The notes under the pieces were generated by a model, which saw only the letters and a list, made by a program, of their open reading frames with translations, was not told the origin of the DNA and made no database searches. 10,750 nt of DNA from Verrucomicrobia bacterium UBA3214 (GTDB taxonomy: Bacteria; Verrucomicrobiota; Kiritimatiellia; RFP12; UBA1067): contig DEWI01000002.1 of the NCBI GenBank assembly GCA_002363575.1, forward strand, positions 1-10,750, in the 5' to 3' direction. The translations under genes and the position numbers were made by a program. Below, piece after piece: positions 1 through 5,662 of the stretch. Numbering within the stretch: position 1 is the stretch's first letter; each line of letters begins with the position of its first letter.

Positions 1-33
1 CTGTTTTGCTTTTTGGCGCGAGGTCACTGCACC

Positions 34-47
34 TCCAGAATTCTGGA
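34..47. promoter_or_regulatory. 14-bp perfect palindrome upstream of the rsmA promoter
   Basis: The sequence TCCAGAATTCTGGA reads the same on both strands. Its centre lies about 60 bases upstream of the likely rsmA transcription start, a distance at which activators or repressors often bind. A weaker 5-bp inverted repeat (GAGGT at 20-24, ACCTC at 31-35) overlaps it. A regulator site is inference only: no regulator is encoded nearby, and a single palindrome of this size can arise by chance. The rest of 1-46 holds a T-rich stretch at about 3-15, which could be the tail of an upstream terminator cut off by the window edge. Confidence 0.3.
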
Positions 48-67
48 TGGCGGAGCCGCTGTGCGCT

Positions 68-97
68 TTGACGCCCTTCGCGGAAATATGGTATAAT
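68..97 (+). promoter_or_regulatory. Sigma70-type promoter with extended -10, driving rsmA
   Basis: The -35 box TTGACG (68-73) matches the consensus at five of six positions. The -10 box TATAAT (92-97) is a perfect match and is preceded by TGG (89-91), giving an extended -10. The spacer is 18 bases. In this GC-rich window the AT-rich consensus stands out. Transcription would be expected to start between about 102 and 107, at or just before the rsmA ATG at 107. That leaves no room for a Shine-Dalgarno site. It is the best promoter seen in the window and may serve the genes downstream. Confidence 0.75.
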
Positions 98-106
98 ACG
101 AGTCCA

Positions 107-976
107 ATGAATTTGACGAGTCCAAGCCAGGTTAAATCTTGGTGCATAGAGCATGACTTTCACCCGAACAAGACGCTCGGGCAGAATTTCCTTATAGACA
201 GGAACGTGCTTGATGCAATCGTCGCCGCCGGTCTCGAAGGCGCGCAGGAAGGAGAAGCGATTCTCGAGATCGGGCCTGGGCTGGGCGTTATGACGCAAGG
301 TTTGCTCGAGCGCGGCCATCGAGTTGTCGCGATCGAGAAGGATGCGTTTCTCTGCGAAGGACTTGCGGAGCGCGTGGGCGACAGTGCCGCCGCGCTGCGC
401 ATCGTGGGCGGAGATGCGCTCGATCCCGCAGTCATGGCGCAGGCGCTGGACGCGCTTGGCGAGGCGCCTGCGCGCGGGCGCACGCTCGTTTCGAATCTTC
501 CGTATCAGGCAGGCACGAGAATTCTGCTGGAGCTGGTGGAGAAGCGCGGGTTCCGTGCGATGACAGTGTTGTTGCAAACGGAAGTGGCGCAGCGGCTGGC
601 GGCTCCTGAAGGGGGGCGCGAGCGTTCGCTCGCCGGCGTCCTTGCGCAGCTCGATTACGACGTTGAAATCGTGCGCAAGGTTTCGGCCAGTTGTTTTTGG
701 CCGCGTCCGGAAGTCGGCAGCGCGGTGGCGCGTCTTGTGCGCCATGAGCGGAACGCAGGGTTGGGCGAAAGCGTGCGGCAGGCGTATCGCAGGCTGGCGA
801 AGCAGGCGTTCGCGCACCGACGCAAGCAGCTCGGCACGATATTCAAGGGGGCGGTGGAATCTACGGCGCGCGCCGAGCAGCTTTCCGTCGCCGACTGGGT
901 GGCCTTGGCGGAGAAAAGCGAAGATTTTGCAAATACCGGCGAAAGCCAAAGTCTCAATCCATCTCACAATCTCTAA
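107..976 (+). CDS. rsmA: 16S rRNA (adenine1518-N6/adenine1519-N6)-dimethyltransferase
   Basis: RsmA (KsgA) uses S-adenosylmethionine to dimethylate two adjacent adenines in the 3' terminal helix of 16S rRNA, late in 30S subunit assembly in the cytoplasm. From the Met at 107 the protein has 289 residues, close to the roughly 270 of the family. Visible motifs are GQNFL (25-29), the SAM-binding EIGPGLG (54-60) with the acidic E77 of the next strand, GGDAL (101-105), the catalytic NLPY (130-133), FWPRPEVGSAV (197-207) and FAHRRKQL (235-242). An upstream in-frame ATG at 47 would add 20 residues, but it would put the promoter inside the gene, and family members start close to the 107 Met. No Shine-Dalgarno precedes 107, which fits a leaderless message. 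The stop codon lies 11 bases before the next gene. Confidence 0.95.
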   Translation: MNLTSPSQVKSWCIEHDFHPNKTLGQNFLIDRNVLDAIVAAGLEGAQEGEAILEIGPGLGVMTQGLLERGHRVVAIEKDAFLCEGLAERVGDSAAALRIVGGDALDPAVMAQALDALGEAPARGRTLVSNLPYQAGTRILLELVEKRGFRAMTVLLQTEVAQRLAAPEGGRERSLAGVLAQLDYDVEIVRKVSASCFWPRPEVGSAVARLVRHERNAGLGESVRQAYRRLAKQAFAHRRKQLGTIFKGAVESTARAEQLSVADWVALAEKSEDFANTGESQSLNPSHNL

Positions 977-982
977 AAGGAG
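977..982 (+). promoter_or_regulatory. Shine-Dalgarno site of the hexokinase gene
   Basis: AAGGAG lies five bases before the ATG at 988 and begins just after the rsmA TAA (974-976). It fixes the hexokinase start and suggests co-transcription with rsmA. Confidence 0.8.
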
Positions 983-987
983 CGAAC

Positions 988-2289
988 ATGAAAACACCGG
1001 AAGAATTCTTGAAAGACAATGGTTTCGTTGCGGCTGACGAAATCGACCGGCAGGCGCTGGTGAGTGCGTTTCTCGATGAAATGGAGCGCGGGCTGGCGGG
1101 TCAGACGTCTTCGTTGATGATGCTGCCTACGTATGTCGGTGTCGGCGGGCGAGTGGCTCCTGGAACGAAAGTGGCGGTGCTGGACGCGGGCGGCACGAAT
1201 TTCCGCGGCGGGATTGTAGAGATTCCGCCGCGCATCGAGCATCGCGAGAACCAGCCTATGCCCGGCATCAAGAGCGAGGTGGATGTCGAAACCTTCTACG
1301 CGGCGTTCGCGTCGGAAGTCAAGCGGCTCAAGGAGTTTGCGACGCTGCCTCGCATCGGCTGGTGCTTTTCGTATCCCGCTGAGGTTACGCCGGCGCTGGA
1401 CGCGCGCCTGGTGAAGTGGACGAAGAACATCCGCGCTCCCGGGATCGTCGGGCAATATGTAGGCGCGGAGCTTTCGAAGAGGCTGGGCGGCGCGGATATC
1501 GCGATTGTCAACGACACGGTCGCGACGCTTCTCGCGGCGAAGGCGACGGAAGGCGAGCGCACGTATTCGTCGTATATCGGATTCATACTCGGCACCGGCA
1601 CCAACTGTGCGTATGTCGAGAAGACCGCGAACATCCTCAAGCTCAAGGATGCCGCGAAAGCAGGTGGCACGATGATCGTCAACGCGGAATCCGGCGGATT
1701 CGACAAGATCGCGCAGAGCGAATTCGACAAGGCGATGGACGCCAAGACCGTGCAGCCCGGGCAGTCGATTTTCGAGAAGATGATTTCCGGAGCGTATCTC
1801 GGCGGGATAGGGCTTGAAATCTATCGCGCCGCGGCGAAGGAAGGCCTGTTCTCCCGCAAGGCGGCGGCCGCGCTCTCTTCGCTGGGCGCGCTGGACACGA
1901 TCGACTTCGACAATTTCTGCGCGGCGTATCGCAAGGAAGGGCGCGACAATCCGCTCGATGCGATTTTCGCCGACGCTAACGACGCGAAGATGGCGCGCCG
2001 CCTCGGCATTCCCGTGTTCGAGCGCGCGGCCGCGCTGACGGCGATACATCTGGCGGCGTTTGCGATCAAGACCGGCGGCGGCGAGAGCGCCGAGGCGCCT
2101 GTCGCGATCAATGCGGACGGCTCCACCTACTACAAGACGCGCGCGATTCCATTCGCGCGCACCGTCAAGGCGCAACTCGACGAAATGCTGCTGCGCCGGC
2201 GCAATATCAACTACGAAATCACGCCGCAGGTCGATGACGCGCCGATGGTCGGCGCCGCTGTCGCCGCAGCCGTCGCCGCCGCGCACTGA
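988..2289 (+). CDS. Eukaryotic-type hexokinase
   Basis: The enzyme phosphorylates hexoses such as glucose at C6 with ATP, feeding glycolysis and sugar-nucleotide synthesis. At 433 residues it belongs to the hexokinase family of yeast and animals rather than the shorter bacterial glucokinase or ROK families. Visible motifs are LPTYV (46-50), phosphate-1 LDAGGTNFR (65-73), the sugar-binding stretch around WCFSYP (125-130) and WTKN (144-147), NDTVAT (175-180) with catalytic Asp176, phosphate-2 GTGTN (202-206), NAESGGF (232-238), the FEKMISGAYLG helix (262-272) and an adenosine-loop-like NADGSTYYK (375-383). All core residues expected for activity seem present. The exact sugar preference cannot be read from sequence. 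It lies 11 bases after rsmA and 40 before the surA-like gene, so it is probably in the same transcript. The C-terminal tail is Ala-rich. Confidence 0.9.
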   Translation: MKTPEEFLKDNGFVAADEIDRQALVSAFLDEMERGLAGQTSSLMMLPTYVGVGGRVAPGTKVAVLDAGGTNFRGGIVEIPPRIEHRENQPMPGIKSEVDVETFYAAFASEVKRLKEFATLPRIGWCFSYPAEVTPALDARLVKWTKNIRAPGIVGQYVGAELSKRLGGADIAIVNDTVATLLAAKATEGERTYSSYIGFILGTGTNCAYVEKTANILKLKDAAKAGGTMIVNAESGGFDKIAQSEFDKAMDAKTVQPGQSIFEKMISGAYLGGIGLEIYRAAAKEGLFSRKAAAALSSLGALDTIDFDNFCAAYRKEGRDNPLDAIFADANDAKMARRLGIPVFERAAALTAIHLAAFAIKTGGGESAEAPVAINADGSTYYKTRAIPFARTVKAQLDEMLLRRRNINYEITPQVDDAPMVGAAVAAAVAAAH

Positions 2290-2317
2290 AGCGCGCCGCG
2301 AGCGGCTATGTCCACCG

Positions 2318-2324
2318 AAGGAAA
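2318..2324 (+). promoter_or_regulatory. Shine-Dalgarno site of the surA-like gene
   Basis: AAGGAAA begins 12 bases before the ATG at 2330. It supports that start, which opens directly into a signal peptide, over an in-frame upstream extension that runs through the hexokinase gene. Confidence 0.7.
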
Positions 2325-2329
2325 ATGCG

Positions 2330-3226
2330 ATGAAGACCAACATGAAAGCGATTGCGCTGTGCGCGGCGCTGGCGGCGCTGTCCGCCGCGCCCGCCTGCGC
2401 CGAGGAACTCGACGGGATCGCGGCGCAAGTCGGCGACACGACGATACTGCGCAGCGAGGTGACGAGACGCATGCGTCCGTTCGGCCTCCCCGTGGATACG
2501 GATTTCAACAAAGTCCTCAATCAGGTGATCGACGAGAAACTGATCGTCAAGGCGGCGGCGAATGCGAAGATGACCATGCAGGAATGGGTGGTTGACAACC
2601 GCATTCGCGAAGTCGTCGAAAAGTCCTTCGGCGGCGACCGCAACAAGCTCATCGAGGCGCTCGCGGCTGAAAAGCTTCCGTTCTCGGAATTCCGCCAACG
2701 TATCAAGAACGACTTGATCGTAACCGCGATGCGCTGGAACGCCGTCGATAAATACGTGACCGCGTCGCCATCGGAAATGCTCGCGGAATACAAGGCGCAC
2801 CCGGAGCGCTACATGCGACCGGCGACAGCGGACGTGAGCATCATACTCGTGAAGACGGACGTGGAGCGCGCGGCCGTCGATGAAGCGCTGAAGACGGAGG
2901 CGTTCGGCGATGTCGCGCGCAAGTACAGTTCCGAGGCGCATGCGCGCGACGGCGGCGTCTGGAAGGACGTGCGGCCGGGCGAGACGTTCCTCAAGGAAGT
3001 GAGTGACGAAATCGAGCGCCTGAAGCCTGGCGAGACTTCCGCGTGGATCGAGCTTGGCGGCTGGAGCTTCCTCGTGCGCAAGGACGGCGAGACGCCCGCG
3101 GCGCCGCGCACATTCGCCGAAGCCTACGAAGACGTCGAGGAAACCTGCAAGACGGCAAAGGCGTCGGAACTCTACCGCCGCTGGATCGATCTGCTCAAGG
3201 CGGACACCTACATAAAGGTTTATTGA
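2330..3226 (+). CDS. Exported SurA-like parvulin-family chaperone
   Basis: The 298-residue protein resembles periplasmic SurA/PpiC proteins that help outer-membrane proteins fold. Residues 1-24 form a signal peptide: a Lys-containing start, a hydrophobic Ala/Leu core and an ACA cleavage site after residue 24. Residues 26-150 match a SurA N-terminal chaperone domain, with LDGIAAQVGDTTILRSEV near its start. A single parvulin-like domain covers about 165-255, with the DGGVW turn (207-211) and the LKPGETS segment (231-237). A helical tail follows. The two histidines typical of active parvulins are absent: the HILV position reads IILV (171-174), and the second His position, in GGWSFLV (243-249), is Ser246. 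A chaperone role without isomerase activity is therefore likely, by inference. An internal Met at 2342 could also start the signal peptide. Calling it the true SurA orthologue is not certain. Confidence 0.8.
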   Translation: MKTNMKAIALCAALAALSAAPACAEELDGIAAQVGDTTILRSEVTRRMRPFGLPVDTDFNKVLNQVIDEKLIVKAAANAKMTMQEWVVDNRIREVVEKSFGGDRNKLIEALAAEKLPFSEFRQRIKNDLIVTAMRWNAVDKYVTASPSEMLAEYKAHPERYMRPATADVSIILVKTDVERAAVDEALKTEAFGDVARKYSSEAHARDGGVWKDVRPGETFLKEVSDEIERLKPGETSAWIELGGWSFLVRKDGETPAAPRTFAEAYEDVEETCKTAKASELYRRWIDLLKADTYIKVY

Positions 3227-3252
3227 CTCCCGCAATGGCGCGGGACGCCGGA

Positions 3253-4338
3253 ATGAAACGAATCATCCTACTGGGCGCGACAGGCTCGATCGGCGCCAGC
3301 ACGCTGGACGTGGTGCGCACGCACCGCGACGAATTCCGTATCGTGGCGGCGAGCGCGTTGCGCTCGCGCGCCAGATGCGAAGCGATAGCCGCTGAATTCG
3401 GCGCGCGCGCATACATAGGCGAAAACGCGGCGCTGCGCGCCGTCGAGGAAAACGACGCGGATATCTGCCTTGTCGCGACAGTTGGCGCTAGCGGCATCGC
3501 GCCTACGCTGGCCGCGATCGCCAAGGGCATGGATATCGCGCTTGCGACGAAAGAGGTGATGGTCATGGCGGGAGAGCTGGCGACGCGCAAGGCGCGCGAG
3601 CGCGGCGTGCGTTTTCTCCCTGTCGATTCGGAGCATTCGGCGATCTTCCAGTGCATGGGCGGCGATGTGCACGCGCAAGGAGTCGCGCGGCTGATACTCA
3701 CGGCGAGCGGCGGCCCGTTCATAGATTCGCCCGCGGATCTTTCGCGCGTGAGCGTGGCGGAGGCTTTGAACCACCCGCGCTGGAAGATGGGCCCCAAGGT
3801 GACGATCGACTCTTCGACCATGATGAACAAGGGCTTCGAGGTCTTGGAGGCGCGCTGGCTTTTCGATGTCGATACTTCGCGCATAGATGTCGTCGTGCAT
3901 CCGGAATCGATCGTCCACTCCCTCGTGACATTCGCCGACGGCGCGACGCTCGCGCAGCTCTCGCCGCCGGATATGCGCGTCGCGATACAGTACGCGCTGT
4001 CGGCGCCGCGCCGCCTGGCGAGCGAACGCGAGTCGCTCGATCTCGCTTCGCTGGGCGCGCTGACGTTTCGCCGTCCCGATGAAACGCGCTTCCCCTGCCT
4101 GCGGCTCGTGAAAGAGGCGGCCGCGCGCGGCGGCTGCGCGACGGCCGTGCTGGCGGCGGCCGACGAGTGGGCGGTGGCGGCTTTCCTCGACGGCAGGATA
4201 GCATATACCGACATAGCGCGTTGCGTGGAGCGCAGCCTTGAGGCGGCGCCGCATTTCGCCTGTGAAAGCGTCGATGCGGTCTTTGAAGCTGCGCGCTGGA
4301 CGACGGCATTCCTCTCCACCGGAGGGCAAGCGAGGTAA
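3253..4338 (+). CDS. dxr: 1-deoxy-D-xylulose 5-phosphate reductoisomerase
   Basis: DXR converts 1-deoxy-D-xylulose 5-phosphate to 2-C-methyl-D-erythritol 4-phosphate with NADPH, the committed step of the MEP isoprenoid pathway. Motifs seen from the Met at 3253: the NADPH-binding GATGSIG (8-14), the metal ligands in PVDSEH (123-128; Asp125, Glu127), SGGPF (152-156), HPRWKMG (174-180) with the substrate-loop Trp177, SSTMMNKGFE (187-196) with the third ligand Glu196, and VHPESIVHS (215-223). This start gives 361 residues, compared with 398 in E. coli. Most of the shortening is in the N-terminal domain. The usual LANKE reads LATKE (97-101) and the usual NAANE reads AAADE (301-305). An alternative ATG at 3235 adds six residues, but the MKRIILLGATGSIG start matches the family best. 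The gene follows the surA-like gene by 26 bases. Confidence 0.93.
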   Translation: MKRIILLGATGSIGASTLDVVRTHRDEFRIVAASALRSRARCEAIAAEFGARAYIGENAALRAVEENDADICLVATVGASGIAPTLAAIAKGMDIALATKEVMVMAGELATRKARERGVRFLPVDSEHSAIFQCMGGDVHAQGVARLILTASGGPFIDSPADLSRVSVAEALNHPRWKMGPKVTIDSSTMMNKGFEVLEARWLFDVDTSRIDVVVHPESIVHSLVTFADGATLAQLSPPDMRVAIQYALSAPRRLASERESLDLASLGALTFRRPDETRFPCLRLVKEAAARGGCATAVLAAADEWAVAAFLDGRIAYTDIARCVERSLEAAPHFACESVDAVFEAARWTTAFLSTGGQAR

Positions 4339-4340
4339 TG

Positions 4341-4377
4341 GCGCGCCGCAGCGGCGGAAACCGCTTGCAGCGGGCGC
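4341..4377 (+). other. Possible hairpin in the dxr-rseP gap
   Basis: GCGC(4341-4344) and CCGC(4346-4349) can pair with GCGG(4370-4373) and GCGC(4374-4377), with G4345 bulged. An inner stem pairs AGCGG (4350-4354) with CCGCT (4361-4365). A smaller GAGC/GCTC stem follows at 4379-4389. No U-tract follows, so this is not a standard intrinsic terminator. The rest of the 88-bp gap (to 4426) is A-rich and holds no clear Shine-Dalgarno and no good promoter. In sequence this GC-rich, such pairing can occur by chance. Confidence 0.3.
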
Positions 4378-4426
4378 AGAGCACGGCTCCTTAAAAAGAA
4401 AACCCTTCAATCAAGATGCAAATCCC

Positions 4427-5662
4427 ATGGAAATCTGGCATACGATGATAGCGCCGTGGCTGGCGACGGCAGGATACATAGCGCTTTGTGTCGCGCTTTT
4501 TTCGTTCGCGATCGCGTTTCACGAATTCGGGCATTTCGTAGCCGCGCGCGCTCTCGGTTTGCGCGTGGAGCGTTTTTCGATCGGCTTCGGGCCGGCGATA
4601 TGGAAATGGCGGCGTGGCGGCATTGAATACCGCATATCGTGGATTTTCCTCGGCGGCTATGTCTCTATCCCGGACGTCGATCCGGAAGGCACGAAGATGC
4701 TCGAGGGCGAAGACGCCGGCAAGCGCGTGCAGATACCGGCCTGGAAGGAACTCGTCGTCGCCGTCGCCGGGCCGCTGATGAACATCCTGCTGGCCGTGGC
4801 GCTCGCCTTCATCCTCGCGGCCGTGCCGCAGGCGCGCTTCGGCGAACACGGCACGGAAATCGCGGGTTTCACGCCGCCATCTGTTCTCGGCCCCAGCCCC
4901 GCGGAGCAGGCGGGCATGAAGCCGGGAGATCGCGTGCTGGCGGTGGGCGGCAATCGCGTCGCTACTTGGCAGGAGATGCTGACCGAGGTGCAGATAGCCG
5001 ATACGCGCCCGACGAAATTCCTTGTCGAGCGCGATGGCGCGCAGATCGAGCTGGAGATAACGCCGCGCCGCGAGCCCGTCAGCGGAGCGTGCATGATCGG
5101 CGCCGTGAGCATGCCGAACGAGACAGGCAGCGCGGCGTGGATGCCCTCGCGCAATCCGTTGCGCCAGCTCGCATGGGATGCAGGCACGATATTCCGCGTG
5201 TTGAAGGGGCTTACTTCGAAGCGCGAGATGAAGGCCACCGGGAAGGCGCTCGGCGGACCGGTGATGATCGCCGAGGAGATTTACAATTCGGTGCGGCGGA
5301 ATTTTTGGGACGGGATAGGCTTTCTGCGTTTTCTCAATGTCAACCTCGCCGTCTTCAATCTTCTGCCGATACCCGTTCTCGACGGAGGCTTGATCCTTTT
5401 CGCGCTAATCGCGCTCGTGTTCCGGCGTCGCGTGCCGGAGAAAGTGATAGGCGCGCTTTCCACATGCTTCATGGTCCTGCTCATGGGCTTGATGGCGCTT
5501 CTTATGTATCGCGATGTCGCGCGTTCGTGGCGCATCCATGCGCGCGCCCGCACGCTCGCCGTGCAGGAGGCGCAGGGCGAAGGCGCGCAGGATGACCAGA
5601 ATACGCAGGGCGAAGGCGCCGCGGCGCAGCTTCCGGAGGATGCAGATGGGCTCGGGGACTAG
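4427..5662 (+). CDS. rseP: RseP-type site-2 membrane zinc metalloprotease
   Basis: RseP-family proteases cut single-pass membrane proteins within the bilayer. In E. coli this releases the envelope-stress sigma factor by cleaving its anti-sigma factor, and it also clears signal-peptide remnants. The protein is 411 residues. The zinc site HEFGH (32-36) lies in the first membrane segment (about 16-38). GPLMNILLA (115-123) starts the second. A single PDZ domain covers about 145-215. The NLLPIPVLDGG motif (311-321), with the third zinc ligand Asp319, is in the third segment, and the fourth is about 341-360. E. coli RseP has two PDZ domains; only one is obvious here. The hydrophilic tail (about 373-411) carries a short repeat. 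The start at 4427 was chosen because it opens directly into the membrane segment, although no clear Shine-Dalgarno precedes it. The order dxr-rseP-ispG is common in bacteria. Confidence 0.93.
   Translation: MEIWHTMIAPWLATAGYIALCVALFSFAIAFHEFGHFVAARALGLRVERFSIGFGPAIWKWRRGGIEYRISWIFLGGYVSIPDVDPEGTKMLEGEDAGKRVQIPAWKELVVAVAGPLMNILLAVALAFILAAVPQARFGEHGTEIAGFTPPSVLGPSPAEQAGMKPGDRVLAVGGNRVATWQEMLTEVQIADTRPTKFLVERDGAQIELEITPRREPVSGACMIGAVSMPNETGSAAWMPSRNPLRQLAWDAGTIFRVLKGLTSKREMKATGKALGGPVMIAEEIYNSVRRNFWDGIGFLRFLNVNLAVFNLLPIPVLDGGLILFALIALVFRRRVPEKVIGALSTCFMVLLMGLMALLMYRDVARSWRIHARARTLAVQEAQGEGAQDDQNTQGEGAAAQLPEDADGLGD
5571..5586 (+). repeat. 16-bp direct repeat, copy 1, in the rseP 3' end
   Basis: CGCAGGGCGAAGGCGC occurs here and again at 5604-5619. 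The copies are 33 bases apart, so the repeat is in frame and both encode a QGEGA peptide in the hydrophilic C-terminal tail of the protease. It looks like a small local tandem duplication. Confidence 0.8.
5604..5619 (+). repeat. 16-bp direct repeat, copy 2, in the rseP 3' end
   Basis: This is an exact copy of the bases at 5571-5586 and encodes the second QGEGA peptide. It ends 26 bases before the ispG start. Confidence 0.8.
5635..5639 (+). promoter_or_regulatory. Shine-Dalgarno site of ispG
   Basis: GGAGG lies six bases before the ATG at 5646, inside the end of rseP. It selects 5646 over the in-frame ATG at 5640, which overlaps the site itself, and over the much longer upstream extension. 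Confidence 0.85.

Noticed and set aside
18..38. tRNA-like 3' end (a short stem followed by CCA)
   Set aside because: There is no T-loop consensus and the acceptor stem cannot be formed within the window.
47..106. In-frame 20-residue N-terminal extension of rsmA from the ATG at 47
   Set aside because: It would contain the near-perfect promoter, and RsmA proteins begin close to the Met at 107.
2060..2329. In-frame upstream extension of the surA-like gene
   Set aside because: It runs through the 3' end of the hexokinase gene with Arg/Pro-rich content. The 2330 start has a Shine-Dalgarno and opens a signal peptide.
973..2520. 515-codon open frame on the - strand opposite hexokinase
   Set aside because: It is Arg-rich and low in complexity, matches no family, and lies opposite a clearly conserved gene. 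Long antisense frames are expected in GC-rich coding DNA.
3043..3252. In-frame upstream extension of dxr
   Set aside because: It overlaps the surA-like gene in another frame and is not part of the DXR family; the NADPH motif starts eight residues after the 3253 Met.
4366..4396. Possible promoter TTGCAG / TTAAAA ahead of rseP
   Set aside because: The -10 matches only three of six positions and the spacing is 19 bases, so it is not better than chance.
4238..4426. In-frame upstream extension of rseP
   Set aside because: It is basic and overlaps dxr; the protease family starts with the first membrane segment near the 4427 Met.
5514..5645. In-frame upstream extension of ispG
   Set aside because: It is Arg-rich, overlaps rseP, and the strong GGAGG site points to 5646.
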